NCBI GenBank assembly: GCA_964243295.1
Contig: CAXTEJ010000001.1
Coordinates: forward strand, 124,001-188,000
Source of the DNA: CAXTEJ01 sp964243295
Lineage (GTDB): Bacteria; Actinomycetota; Actinomycetes; Actinomycetales; Angustibacteraceae
DNA length: 64,000 nucleotides
Direction: 5' to 3'
Positions 16,912 to 25,830 of the stretch are shown here, one piece after another (within the stretch, counting starts at the first letter, position 1; each line of letters opens with the position of its first letter). Made by a program: the position numbers and the translations under genes. The notes below the pieces were generated by a model, which was not told where the DNA came from, did not search any database, and was given only the letters and a program-made list of their open reading frames with translations.

Positions 16912-18006
16912 TCAGCTCGACGGTGGCGTGGCCCCACCCTGCGGCTTGGCCGGTCGCGGCTTGGTCGCGCGGGGGCGGGTCGTCGGGGTGGGCCGCGTCG
17001 GCTGAGGCGTGGTGACCGGCTGACCCGCGGGAGCCCCACTGCCGGCGACGGTGGCACCGGCCGGGCGCTGGGTGGGCCGCGGGGCGCGCTTGCTGCGGGG
17101 CTGGCGCTTGGGCTGCACCCGCTGCGGTGCCTCGGTCACGACCTCGCCGACCACGGTCTCGGCCGCCGCCTCCTCGGGCAGCGTGCCCTTGCGCCGCTGC
17201 CGGGCCCGCAGGGCGTCCTCGGCGGGCGACCCCGGCGCGGGCATGCGGCGGATGACGTAGAACTGCTGTCCCATCGACCAGACGTTGGTGGTGAGCCAGT
17301 ACAGCAGGACGCCGATCGGGAAGTTGACGCCCGACACGGCGAAGACCAGCGGCAGGACGTACAGCAGGATCTTCTGCTGGCTGGCGAAGGGGTTGTCGAG
17401 CGCCGCCGCCGGCATGTTCTTCATCATCAGCTGGCGCTGGGTGGTGAACGTGCTCGCCGACATCGCGACGATCAGCACGACCGTGATGACCCTGACGTTC
17501 AGCTGGCCGGAGTTGAGGAACGTCGACGACAGCGGGGCGCCGAAGATCGTGGAGTTGTCGGCCTGCGCTGACAGGGCTGCGGTCAGCGGCCCGATCTCCT
17601 TCGACTTGGCGACGTACTCGTTCAGCACCCGGAACAGCGCGAAGAAGATCGGCGCCTGCAGCAGGATCGGCAGGCACGAGGCGAACGGGTTGGTGCCCGT
17701 CTCCTTGTAGAGCGCCATGGTCTCCTGCGTCATCGCCTGGCGGCTCTCAGGGTCCTTCTTGTCCTTGTACTTCGCCTGGATCTTCTTCATCTCGGGCTGG
17801 ATGAGCTGCATCCCCCGCGAGGCCTTGATCTGCTTGACGAACAGCGGGATCAAGATGATGCGGATCACCACGACGAGGCCGATGATCGACAGCGCCCACG
17901 TCCAGCCGGACCCCTCCGGCAGACCCAGCGTCGTGAGCACCGAGTGGAACGTGACCATGATGAAGGCCACGGCGTACTCGAGCGGGAACAAGATCGTGCT
18001 CAGCAT
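16912..18006 (-). CDS. yidC: Membrane protein insertase YidC
   Basis: Inserts and folds membrane proteins with or without Sec. The 364 residues contain five hydrophobic segments: MLSTILFPLEYAVAFIMV start, SIIGLVVVIRIILIPLFV, NPFASCLPILLQAPIFFALF, VRVITVVLIVAMSAS and ILLYVLPLVFAVSGV-FPIGVLLYWLTTN. The cytoplasmic loop MQLIQPEMKKIQAKYKDKKD is diagnostic. The last 90 residues are a basic, Pro/Arg/Lys-rich tail that may touch the ribosome. ATG 18006 overlaps the yidD stop by seven bases; longer in-frame starts inside yidD are rejected. Confidence 0.95.
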   Translation of the reverse strand: MLSTILFPLEYAVAFIMVTFHSVLTTLGLPEGSGWTWALSIIGLVVVIRIILIPLFVKQIKASRGMQLIQPEMKKIQAKYKDKKDPESRQAMTQETMALYKETGTNPFASCLPILLQAPIFFALFRVLNEYVAKSKEIGPLTAALSAQADNSTIFGAPLSSTFLNSGQLNVRVITVVLIVAMSASTFTTQRQLMMKNMPAAALDNPFASQQKILLYVLPLVFAVSGVNFPIGVLLYWLTTNVWSMGQQFYVIRRMPAPGSPAEDALRARQRRKGTLPEEAAAETVVGEVVTEAPQRVQPKRQPRSKRAPRPTQRPAGATVAGSGAPAGQPVTTPQPTRPTPTTRPRATKPRPAKPQGGATPPSS

Positions 18007-18449
18007 GGGGAGCAGTCCTCGTGGGAGCCGGGACGACGAGGGACGCTGTCGTCGGTGGTGTGGTCCTCGGTGATGTGATCGCTGGTGCGGTCCGTCATGT
18101 GCTCGTCGACCTGGTCGTGACCGGCCACTGGACCGGGTGCCTCGAGGGTGGTGCCGGACGACACCGAGATCCTCCTCGGCGCAACGAGGTCGACGCCCCC
18201 CGGGTTCCACGGGTGGCACCGGCAAAGGCGCCGGGCGGCGAGCCAGGTGCCACGCGCGGCACCGTGCACGCGCACCGCCTCCAGACCGTACGACGAGCAG
18301 GAAGGGTAGAACCGGCACCGCGGTCCGAGCAGCGGCGAGATGCCGAGCTGGTAGCCGCGGATCGCCACCTCGAGGACCCTCGCCACCGGCCCGCGAGAGC
18401 GTGTGGTCGGTCCCGCGTCCGCGCCGGCGTCGCCCGGCCTGCCGCTCAC
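18000..18449 (-). CDS. yidD: Membrane protein insertion efficiency factor YidD
   Basis: A 149-residue YidD protein: RGYQLGISPLLGPRCRFYPSCSSYGLEAV with the conserved cysteines, then RRLCRCHPWNPGGVD. It helps YidC-dependent insertion from the cytoplasmic face. The C-terminal 50 residues are a hydrophilic Asp/His/Thr-rich extension beyond the usual 70-90-residue family length. GTG 18449 overlaps the rnpA stop (GTGA). Confidence 0.93.
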   Translation of the reverse strand: MSGRPGDAGADAGPTTRSRGPVARVLEVAIRGYQLGISPLLGPRCRFYPSCSSYGLEAVRVHGAARGTWLAARRLCRCHPWNPGGVDLVAPRRISVSSGTTLEAPGPVAGHDQVDEHMTDRTSDHITEDHTTDDSVPRRPGSHEDCSPC

Positions 18450-18883
18450 GTGCTCACCGGCTGCGTCCGGGCCGGCCGCAGCACGCGGTCGAGGGCGCGG
18501 TCGAGGTCGGCAGCCAGCACGTCGGATGACGCCTGCGCGCTCGCCGGTGTCGCACGCAGCACCGCGAGCGACCCCGCGGGCAACCGGTGCAACCGGCTGG
18601 CCGCAACCGCTCGCAGCCGGCGCTTGACGCGGGTGCGGGTGACCGCGTTGCCGACGGCCTTGGACACGACCAGCCCGACCCGAGCGGGGTCTGCGGACAC
18701 GACGACCTCGCCGGTCGACGGGTCGGGCCCGGCGGCGACGTGCGCAGCGGTGGCGCTGAGCTCGGTCACGCGCTCAGCGGTGGCGAGGTGCACGGCCAGG
18801 TGCGCGGTCCCGGCACGTCGTCCCCGGCGCACGGCGAGGGAGAAGTCCCCGGCGCGGCGCATGCGGGACGGCGCGGGCAGCAC
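18446..18883 (-). CDS. rnpA: Ribonuclease P protein component
   Basis: The 145-residue protein subunit of RNase P, which matures tRNA 5' ends with the catalytic RNA. The RNR signature is visible as KAVGNAVTRTRVKRRLRAV at about 94-112, and the N-terminal MRRAGDFSLAVRRGRR is typical. An Ala/Asp-rich insert (TAAHVAAGPDPSTG) precedes the central strand. Start is GTG 18883, nine bases after rpmH, in the classical rpmH-rnpA operon. Confidence 0.95.
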   Translation of the reverse strand: MLPAPSRMRRAGDFSLAVRRGRRAGTAHLAVHLATAERVTELSATAAHVAAGPDPSTGEVVVSADPARVGLVVSKAVGNAVTRTRVKRRLRAVAASRLHRLPAGSLAVLRATPASAQASSDVLAADLDRALDRVLRPARTQPVST

Positions 18884-18892
18884 GCCCGCGGC

Positions 18893-19030
18893 TCAGGCCG
18901 ACAGCTCGGCGCGGCCCTTGCGGCGGCGACCGGCGAGGATCGCGCGGCCGGCGCGGGTGCGCATGCGCAGACGGAAGCCGTGCGTCTTGGCGCGACGACG
19001 GTTGTTGGGCTGGAAGGTGCGCTTGCTCAC
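18893..19030 (-). CDS. rpmH: 50S ribosomal protein L34
   Basis: Forty-five residues, KRTFQPNNRRRAKTHGFRLR plus RTRAGRAILAGRRRKGRAELSA, the full L34 sequence. GTG 19030 is preceded by AGGAGA. It is the first gene of the minus-strand rpmH-rnpA-yidD-yidC run and is driven by the promoter at 19151-19179. Confidence 0.98.
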   Translation of the reverse strand: MSKRTFQPNNRRRAKTHGFRLRMRTRAGRAILAGRRRKGRAELSA

Positions 19031-19150
19031 TGACTCTCCTGGACTCGCGGGGACCCCACCCGCTGACGCGGCGGCGCCGGCCACCATCGGACACCGACGT
19101 GCTCGCGCACGCAGGCATGCCACAGCGGCCGCCACGGTAGGGACCTGCTC

Positions 19151-19179
19151 ACGGTACGGGGCCGCCGTCAGGGGGTCAA
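19151..19179 (-). promoter_or_regulatory. rpmH promoter (sigma-70 type)
   Basis: On the minus strand TTGACC (19179-19174) and TACCGT (19156-19151) are separated by 17 bp, a near-consensus -35/-10 pair about 120 bp upstream of the rpmH start. The 435-bp rpmH-dnaA gap (19031-19465) also holds the DnaA box at 19381-19389 and a TAGCGT hexamer (19337-19342) that may be part of the dnaA promoter. Confidence 0.65.
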
Positions 19180-19380
19180 ACCACTGCTGGGGCGCCCGGG
19201 TCCGTGCCGGCGCAGGCAGCTCACCGTTCGGGCGAACGCCAGGCCCTCACACGACGCAACCGGCCATCCTCGCGCGTGGATCCAGCCGGCTCCAGAAGAC
19301 ACGCCGCGCAGGTCCCACGGGGTGATGCGGATCAGGTAGCGTCTGCGCGGCCCCGGGTTCCGGTTTCGTCGTGCACAGGC

Positions 19381-19389
19381 TGTGGACAA
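19381..19389 (-). promoter_or_regulatory. Perfect DnaA box upstream of dnaA
   Basis: TGTGGACAA is the exact reverse complement of the actinobacterial DnaA box TTGTCCACA, 77 bp before the dnaA start. A degenerate copy (ATGTGGACC) follows at 19391-19399. This suits autoregulation of dnaA. Confidence 0.75.
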
Positions 19390-19465
19390 GCATGTGGACC
19401 GTCGGCATACCGTGGTGTCGCTGTCGTCGCTCGGCGCAGCTCGGCCCAGGGACGAAGGAGCGCCG

Positions 19466-21010
19466 ATGGCGGACAGCGAGCTCGACTTCGCCCAGATCTG
19501 GCAGGGCACGCTGAGCACGCTGACCGACGGTGGGCTCTCCGCCCAGCAGAAGGCCTTCCTGCGTCTTGGGCGCCTCGTGGGGCTGATCGACTCGACCGCG
19601 CTGGTGGCCGTGCCGAACGACCTCACCAAGGAGGTGCTCGAGCAGCGGCTGCGCGCGCAGGTCAGCGACGCGCTCGGCGCGCAGCTCGACCGCGAGGTGC
19701 GGCTCGCCGTGACCGTCGACCCGGCGCTGGCCGGCCAGGACGTCGACGCCGCCGAGGGCGCCGGAGGCGCCAGCGCCGAGGAGCTGCCCGTTCGACGCGA
19801 CGGTGCCGGCCTCGCCACCGGCGACGGCGCTGGGCACGCCCACCTCGGGCACCACGACGACGAGAGCCCCGACGACAGTGAGGGCGCGCCCGACGAACGG
19901 TTCGTCCGCACCGGCCCCGGCCGCGACAGCCGCGGCTCGGTCCCCGGCGGCCGCACCTCGCCGCGCGGCACCGGCGAGGCGTCCCGGCTGAACCCGAAGT
20001 ACACGTTCGACACCTTCGTCATCGGCTCGAGCAACCGCTTCGCGCACGCGGCGGCGGTGGCTGTCGCCGAGGCGCCGGCCAAGGCCTACAACCCGCTGTT
20101 CGTCTACGGCGAGTCGGGGCTGGGCAAGACCCACCTGCTCCACGCGATCGGCCACTACGCCCGAAACCTCTACCAGGGCGTGCGCGTGCAGTACGTGAAC
20201 TCGGAGGAGTTCACCAACGACTTCATCAACTCGATCCGCGACGACAAGGCGCAGAACTTCCAGCGCCGTTACCGCGACGTCGACATCCTGCTGATCGACG
20301 ACATCCAGTTCCTGCAGGGCAAGGTGCAGACGCAGGAGGAGTTCTTCCACACCTTCAACACGCTGCACAACAGCAACAAGCAGGTCGTGATCACCTCCGA
20401 CCTGCCCCCCAAGCGACTGGCCGGCTTCGAGGAGCGCATGCGCAGCCGCTTCGAGTGGGGGCTGCTCACCGACGTCCAGCCGCCCGACCTGGAGACGCGC
20501 ATCGCGATCCTGCGCAAGAAGGCCATCCAGGAGCGCATGACGGCTGCGGACGACGTGCTCGAGTACATCGCGAGCCGCATCTCCACCAACATCCGCGAGC
20601 TCGAGGGCGCGCTCATCCGGGTCACCGCGTTCGCGAGCCTCAACCGCCAGCCGGTCGACCTCCAGCTGGCCGGCATCGTGCTCAAGGACCTCTTCCCCGA
20701 CGAGCACGGCCCCGACGTCACCGCCGCCGTGATCATCGGGCAGACCGCCGACTACTTCGGGCTGACGATCGACGACCTGTGCGGCCAGTCGCGCTCGCGC
20801 GTGCTCGTCAACGCCCGCCAGATCGCCATGTACCTGTGCCGCGAGCTGACCGAGCTGTCGCTGCCCAAGATCGGTGACCAGTTCGGCGGCCGCGACCACA
20901 CCACGGTCATGCACGCCGACCGCAAGATCCGCTCGCTCATGGCCGAGCGACGCAGCATCTACAACCAGGTCACCGAGCTCACGAACCGCATCAAGCAGCA
21001 GAGCCGCTGA
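19466..21010 (+). CDS. dnaA: Chromosomal replication initiator DnaA
   Basis: A 514-residue initiator ATPase. Domain I (FAQIWQGTLSTLTDGGLSAQ) is followed by an acidic, Gly-rich domain II of about 90 residues, the AAA+ domain with Walker A GESGLGKTH near residues 214-222 and Walker B ILLIDDIQF, and the DNA-binding domain IV ending with the signature FGGRDHTTVMHADRKI. ATG 19466 follows GAAGGAG; an in-frame upstream ATG at 19382 falls on the DnaA box and is rejected. It binds the boxes in 21011-21613. Confidence 0.97.
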   Translation: MADSELDFAQIWQGTLSTLTDGGLSAQQKAFLRLGRLVGLIDSTALVAVPNDLTKEVLEQRLRAQVSDALGAQLDREVRLAVTVDPALAGQDVDAAEGAGGASAEELPVRRDGAGLATGDGAGHAHLGHHDDESPDDSEGAPDERFVRTGPGRDSRGSVPGGRTSPRGTGEASRLNPKYTFDTFVIGSSNRFAHAAAVAVAEAPAKAYNPLFVYGESGLGKTHLLHAIGHYARNLYQGVRVQYVNSEEFTNDFINSIRDDKAQNFQRRYRDVDILLIDDIQFLQGKVQTQEEFFHTFNTLHNSNKQVVITSDLPPKRLAGFEERMRSRFEWGLLTDVQPPDLETRIAILRKKAIQERMTAADDVLEYIASRISTNIRELEGALIRVTAFASLNRQPVDLQLAGIVLKDLFPDEHGPDVTAAVIIGQTADYFGLTIDDLCGQSRSRVLVNARQIAMYLCRELTELSLPKIGDQFGGRDHTTVMHADRKIRSLMAERRSIYNQVTELTNRIKQQSR

Positions 21011-21613
21011 GCGGGCGACCGGTCCACCGGCTCCCCCCCTCGGCACGTCTGCCCCGCTCCTGAAGCGCTCATGTGCCCCTGAATCGGTTCAGCATCGCCC
21101 TCAATCGCTCCACATCCTGGGGACAACTCTGTGGACCGACGGGTGCCGCCATGATCACCGGCGGTCTGCGTCGGCTGCGTCGCCGGTGGGCGAGCTGTGC
21201 ACCCGCGGTGTGGACGCCCGTGGACGGCAGACGGCGGCGTGGGGGCGCCGTCGCGGCGTCCACGGGTGGGCCGCCTGCTGCACCGCATCGTGCACAGGGC
21301 GTCCACAACCGTCGAGTCGGCTGAGCAGCGCAGACCCCGGGTGTCCACAGATCGCACAGGACCTATGACGATGACTGACTGATGACACGAGGATCTGATC
21401 CGCGAACGTCTGAGGCCCATCGATGTGTGGACGACCACCCGGGCACCCGGTCGGTGACGTCGTGGACGCGGACGCTCGCAGTTCCACGACCGTCCCCCGA
21501 CGGCTAGGGTCGTCGCGCACCGCCGCTCGACGTGAGGGCGGCTGCTCCGAGGTCGGCTGTGGCATCGGGTCCAGACGTGGACGGCCGCGGGCTGTCCGTT
21601 CAGAGAGGTCCGG
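21011..21613. other. oriC: Replication origin oriC
   Basis: The 603-bp dnaA-dnaN gap has no gene and many DnaA-box-like 9-mers in both orientations. Matches of 8 of 9 are TGGGGACAA (21118-21126), GTGTCCACA (21341-21349) and TGTGGACGA (21426-21434). Matches of 7 of 9 include TGTGGACCG (21130-21138), TGTGGACGC (21209-21217) and GCGTCCACA (21299-21307). A locally AT-richer stretch at about 21360-21412 (CTATGACGATGACTGACTGA) lies between two good boxes and is the likely unwinding element. The exact initiation site cannot be read. Confidence 0.88.
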
Positions 21614-22753
21614 GTGCCGGTGAAGTTCCGGGTTGAACGCGACGTGCTGGCCGAGGCCGTCACCTGGGCGGCGCGCGGGCTGCCGAACCGTCCTCCGGTG
21701 CCGGTCCTCGCAGGTGTGCTGATCGAGGCGGACGCCGAGGGCACGCTCACGCTGTCAGCCTTCGACTACGAGGTCAGTGCCCGGGTCTCGGTCGCGGCCG
21801 ACGTCGGCGAGGCCGGCACCGTCCTGGTCTCGGGCCGGCTGCTGGCCGACATCTCCCGCAACCTGCCGGGCAAGCCGGTCGACGTGGTGACCGACGGCGC
21901 CAAGGTCAACCTCACGTGCGGCGCCTCGCGGTTCACGCTGCTGACGATGCCGGTGCAGGACTACCCCGAGCTGCCGCAGATGCCCGAGTCGGCCGGCACC
22001 GTCGCCGGCGAGGTGTTCACCCTCGCCGTCGCGCAGGTGACCACCGCGGCCGGTCGTGACGACACGCTGCCGATCCTGACCGGCGTCCGAGTCGAGATCG
22101 CCGGTTCCACGATCACGCTGCTGGCCACCGACCGCTACCGGCTCGCCATGCGCACCCTGGGCTGGAACCCCGACGTCGCCGAGGGCTCCTCGGTCGCCCT
22201 GGTGCCGGCTCGCACGCTCAGCGACACCGCCAAGGCGCTCGGCGCCGGTGCCGACGTGCACCTGGCGCTGGGGCGCAGCGGCGCGGGCGAGGGGCTGATC
22301 GGCTTCGAGGCCGGCCAGCGCCGCACCACCTCGCGGCTGCTGGACGGCGAGTACCCCAAGGTGAGCTCGATCTTCCCGACCACGACCGAGACCGAGTCGG
22401 TCATCGCGACCGCGTCGCTGGTCGAGGCCGTCAAGCGCGTCTCCTTGGTCGCCGAGCGCAACACCCCGGTGCGCTTGCGCTTCACTGACGGCCAGTTGAC
22501 CATCGAGGCGGGTCAAGGTGACGACGCGCAGGCCACCGAGGCCATCGAGGCGCACCTGACGGGCGCGCCGATGGAGATCGCGTTCAACCCCCAGTACCTG
22601 CTGGACGGTCTCGCGGCGCTGCACCAGCCGTGGGCCCGGCTGGCCTTCACCCAGCCCACCAAGCCGGCCCTGCTCACCGGGCAGCCCGAGCCCGACGCAG
22701 CCATCGACGACAGCTTCCGCTACGTGCTCATGCCGGTCCGAGTGGCCGGCTGA
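21614..22753 (+). CDS. dnaN: DNA polymerase III sliding clamp (beta subunit)
   Basis: The 379-residue beta clamp, three repeats forming a ring half. Recognisable parts are FRVERDVLAEAVTWAARGLP at the start, GRDDTLPILTGVRVEI, LLATDRYRLAMRTLGW, and the C-terminal FRYVLMPVRVAG that forms part of the partner-binding pocket. GTG 21614 follows GAGAGG. It is first in the dnaN-gnd-recF-dciA run. Confidence 0.97.
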   Translation: MPVKFRVERDVLAEAVTWAARGLPNRPPVPVLAGVLIEADAEGTLTLSAFDYEVSARVSVAADVGEAGTVLVSGRLLADISRNLPGKPVDVVTDGAKVNLTCGASRFTLLTMPVQDYPELPQMPESAGTVAGEVFTLAVAQVTTAAGRDDTLPILTGVRVEIAGSTITLLATDRYRLAMRTLGWNPDVAEGSSVALVPARTLSDTAKALGAGADVHLALGRSGAGEGLIGFEAGQRRTTSRLLDGEYPKVSSIFPTTTETESVIATASLVEAVKRVSLVAERNTPVRLRFTDGQLTIEAGQGDDAQATEAIEAHLTGAPMEIAFNPQYLLDGLAALHQPWARLAFTQPTKPALLTGQPEPDAAIDDSFRYVLMPVRVAG

Positions 22754-22770
22754 GCGGACAAGGACTCCAC

Positions 22771-23697
22771 ATGCATCTCGGACTGATCGGCCTGGGCAAG
22801 ATGGGCGGCAACATGCGCGAGCGGCTGCGCGCCGCCGGGCACGAGGTCGTCGGTTACGACCGCAACCAGCAGATCAGCGACGCCGCGTCGCTGCAGGCGA
22901 TGGTCGAGGCGCTGCCCGCCCCGCGGGTGGTCTGGGTCATGGTGCCCTCGGGCGAGCCGACCCGGGCGACCGTCGCCGACCTCGCGGAGGTGCTCGAGAG
23001 CGGCGACCTGGTCATCGACGGTGGCAACTCGCGCTGGACCGACGACACCATCAACGCCGCGAACCTCGACAGTCGGGGCATCGGCTACATGGACTGCGGT
23101 GTCTCAGGCGGGGTGTGGGGCAAGGACAACGGCTACGGCCTGATGGTCGGCGGCTCGAAGGAGAACGTCGAGCTGGCGATGCCGATCTTCGACGCGCTGC
23201 GCCCCGAGGGCCCGCGCGAGGAGGGCTTCGTCCACGCCGGCGAGGTCGGCGCGGGTCACTACGCCAAGATGGTGCACAACGGCATCGAGTACGGCCTGAT
23301 GCAGGCCTACGCCGAGGGCTACGAGCTGCTGGCCGCCAAGGGGCTGGTCACCGACGTGCACGGCGCCTTCAAGGCGTGGACCCGCGGCACCGTCGTCCGC
23401 TCGTGGCTGCTCGACCTGCTGGTGAAGGCCCTCGAGGAGGACCCCCAGCTCGAGCGCATCAGCGGCTACACCCAGGACTCCGGCGAGGGTCGCTGGACCG
23501 TCGAGGAGGGCATCGCCAACGCGGTGCCGATGCCGGTCATCTCCAGTGCGCTGTTCGCCCGCTTCGCCTCCCGCCAGGACGACTCCCCGGCGATGAAGGC
23601 CGTCTCGGCGCTGCGCAACCAGTTCGGGGGGCACTCCACCAAGGCCGCCGAGGCGGTCGACGCCGGCCCGTCGTCCGGCACCGGCTCGACCAGCTGA
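22771..23697 (+). CDS. gnd: 6-phosphogluconate dehydrogenase, decarboxylating (short form)
   Basis: Oxidises 6-phosphogluconate to ribulose 5-phosphate and CO2. At 308 residues this is the short form found between dnaN and recF in many actinobacteria. It has the Rossmann motif GLIGLGKMGGNMRERL, substrate-binding IDGGNSRWTDD, CGVSGGVWGKDNGYGLMVGG and the catalytic HYAKMVHNGIEYG. ATG 22771 has AAGGA upstream, 17 bases after dnaN. The short form is often NAD-linked; that is inferred from the family. Confidence 0.93.
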   Translation: MHLGLIGLGKMGGNMRERLRAAGHEVVGYDRNQQISDAASLQAMVEALPAPRVVWVMVPSGEPTRATVADLAEVLESGDLVIDGGNSRWTDDTINAANLDSRGIGYMDCGVSGGVWGKDNGYGLMVGGSKENVELAMPIFDALRPEGPREEGFVHAGEVGAGHYAKMVHNGIEYGLMQAYAEGYELLAAKGLVTDVHGAFKAWTRGTVVRSWLLDLLVKALEEDPQLERISGYTQDSGEGRWTVEEGIANAVPMPVISSALFARFASRQDDSPAMKAVSALRNQFGGHSTKAAEAVDAGPSSGTGSTS

Positions 23698-23731
23698 CCG
23701 CGGCTTCGCCGAACCGGCCTGCCGTCACCTC

Positions 23732-24880
23732 GTGCACGTCGCCCATCTGTCGCTGACCGACTTCCGCAGCTACCCCGGGGCCGAGCTGGCGCTCGGTCCC
23801 GGGGTCACCGCGCTCGTCGGGCCGAACGGGCAGGGCAAGACCAACTTGGTCGAGGCCGTCGGCTACGTCGCGACCCTCAGCAGCCACCGGGTGTCCACCG
23901 ATGCGCCCCTGGTGCGCCTGGGCGCCGAGCGGGCGATCGTGCGGGCTGCCGTCCTCCGCGACGAGCGGTCGACGCTCGTCGAGATCGAGATCACCCCCGG
24001 GCGGGCCAATCGCGCGCGCATCAACCGCAGCCCGGTCCCGCGCGCCCGCGAGGTCGTGGGGCTGCTGCGCACCGTGCTGTTCGCCCCCGAGGACCTCGCG
24101 CTCGTCAAGGGCGACCCCGGTGAGCGGCGGCGGTTCCTCGACGAGCTGCTCGTGGCCCGCTCGCCGCGCTACGCCGGGGTGCGCGCCGACTACGACCGCG
24201 TGCTCAAGCAGCGCACGGCGCTGCTGAAGTCAGCCGGCGCCGCGATCCGCCGCGGGCAGGGCGACGTGCGCACCCTCGACGTCTGGGACGCCCACCTCGC
24301 CGCGGCCGGTGCCGAGCTGCTCGCCGGCCGGCTGCGGCTCGTCGACGACCTGGCCGCACCCGTCGCCGCGGCGTACGCGCAGGTCAGCGACGCGCAGGGT
24401 GACGCGGTGGTGTCTTACCGCTCTTCGCTCGGCGACGACCTCGTCGCGGTCGCCCGCGAGGCGGCCGGCGGCGGCCGCGAGCTGCTGCACGCCCGGCTGC
24501 TCGAGGCGACGGCGCAGGCTCGCCAGTCCGAGCTCGAGCGCGGCGTCTGCCTCGTCGGCCCTCACCGCGACGACCTCGTGCTGTCGCTCGGCGCCTTCCC
24601 CGCCAAGGGCTACGCCAGCCACGGCGAGTCGTGGTCGTACGCCCTCGCGCTGCGCCTCGCGTCGTACGAGCTGCTGCGCCGCGAGAGCGGCGGCGACCCC
24701 GTGCTCGTGCTCGACGACGTCTTCGCCGAGCTCGACACCGGACGCCGGCACCGGCTGGCCGAGCTCGTGGCCGGTGCAGAGCAGGTGCTGGTCACCGCGG
24801 CCGTCGGGCAGGACGTGCCCCAGGCACTCGCCGGCAGCCGCGTCGAGGTGCGCGCCGGGGAGGTCGTGCGTGCCGGCTGA
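23732..24880 (+). CDS. recF: DNA repair protein RecF
   Basis: SMC-like ATPase that loads RecA at gaps and helps restart forks. Walker A GPNGQGKTNLVEA is at about 30-42, the opening VAHLSLTDFRSYPGAEL is typical, and the C-terminal signature and Walker B appear in PVLVLDDVFAELDTGRR. The 382-residue length is normal. It starts at GTG 23732 and overlaps dciA by 11 bases. Confidence 0.96.
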   Translation: MHVAHLSLTDFRSYPGAELALGPGVTALVGPNGQGKTNLVEAVGYVATLSSHRVSTDAPLVRLGAERAIVRAAVLRDERSTLVEIEITPGRANRARINRSPVPRAREVVGLLRTVLFAPEDLALVKGDPGERRRFLDELLVARSPRYAGVRADYDRVLKQRTALLKSAGAAIRRGQGDVRTLDVWDAHLAAAGAELLAGRLRLVDDLAAPVAAAYAQVSDAQGDAVVSYRSSLGDDLVAVAREAAGGGRELLHARLLEATAQARQSELERGVCLVGPHRDDLVLSLGAFPAKGYASHGESWSYALALRLASYELLRRESGGDPVLVLDDVFAELDTGRRHRLAELVAGAEQVLVTAAVGQDVPQALAGSRVEVRAGEVVRAG

Positions 24881-25454
24881 CCCGCCGGGCGAGCCGGTCG
24901 ATCCGGTCGAACCCGGCGCAGACGAGCAGCCTGCGGTGGCGGACGCCGACGACGAGTCGCAGCGGGCGGAGTCCGCGGCGCGTGCCGCGCTGATGCGGGC
25001 GCGCGCGACGGCTGCCTCGCGCGGTTTGCGCCCAGGATCGCTGGTGCGCCGCACCCCCCGCCCGCCGGGGCCGCGGGTGTCAGGCGCGGCGCCGGACGAC
25101 CGCGACCCGCAGCCCTTCGGCACCGGGCTCGAGCGGCTGGTCAGCGAGCGCGGCTGGCAGGTCGACGTCGCGGTCGGGGGCGTCATGGGGCGCTGGCCCG
25201 CGGTGGTCGGGCACGAGGTGGCGCAGCACTGCGCGCCCGAGACGTTCGAGGACGCCGTGCTGACCGTGCGCGCGGACTCCACCGCCTGGGCGACGCAGGT
25301 GCGCCTGCTCGTGCCGACGCTGCTGCGCCGGCTTGCCGAGGAGCTGGGCGAGGGGGTCGTCGGCACGGTGAAGGTGCTCGGCCCAGCAGCGCCGTCCTGG
25401 CGCAAGGGCGCACGACGGGTCGCCGGCCGAGGCCCCCGCGACACCTACGGCTGA
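24870..25454 (+). CDS. dciA: DciA (DUF721) helicase-loading protein
   Basis: A 194-residue DUF721 protein. The C-terminal DciA domain includes FGTGLERLVSERGWQVDVAV and WPAVVGHEVAQHCAPETF plus LTVRADSTAWATQVRLL at about 100-165. DciA loads or activates replicative helicase DnaB in bacteria lacking DnaC. The N-terminal 90 residues are acidic then Arg/Ala-rich. GTG 24870 lies inside recF with GGGGAGG upstream. Confidence 0.88.
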   Translation: MPADPPGEPVDPVEPGADEQPAVADADDESQRAESAARAALMRARATAASRGLRPGSLVRRTPRPPGPRVSGAAPDDRDPQPFGTGLERLVSERGWQVDVAVGGVMGRWPAVVGHEVAQHCAPETFEDAVLTVRADSTAWATQVRLLVPTLLRRLAEELGEGVVGTVKVLGPAAPSWRKGARRVAGRGPRDTYG

Positions 25455-25830
25455 TCGCTGTCCGTCACCTTCCCTACCGGCTGCGTGATCAGCGTGTCAA
25501 GGCTTTCTGGCCACGTTTTCCACCGGTTCTCCACAGCCTGTGGATTCAGTCGCGCTGCGCGGGCCCCAGTCCGGGCGCGCACTGGCGACGGCCGACGAGG
25601 GCCGCGCGACCCCAGCCGCTCGTGGGGGGAGTCGCGCCAGCCCCCGTCCGGGCGTCAGGAGGGCCGCCACGCCCCCCAGGACGCCGTCTGGGCGGGCAGC
25701 TGTGAGTGGCGCGGGGGCGCCACGCGTCGGGAAACAGGTAGACTGAGCACGAGCAGCGACGCGCCGAGTCTGGCGCGTGATCCCCGCGGGTACCAGCGTC
25801 CCCGCGCCCGGCGGACGAGGAGTCCTCTCA
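25455..25830. promoter_or_regulatory. gyrB upstream region with DnaA-box-like sites
   Basis: This 376-bp gap contains TTTTCCACC (25516-25524), TTCTCCACA (25527-25535, 8 of 9 to TTGTCCACA) and the inverted TGTGGATTC (25539-25547), a compact cluster just downstream of dciA. A TAGACT hexamer at 25739-25744 is a plausible gyrB -10; no clear -35 is visible. A GGAG ribosome-binding site lies just before 25831. Confidence 0.5.

Noticed and set aside
19382..19465. Upstream in-frame ATG 19382 for dnaA
   Set aside because: It lies on the perfect DnaA box and lacks a ribosome-binding site, whereas ATG 19466 follows GAAGGAG and matches the family N-terminus.
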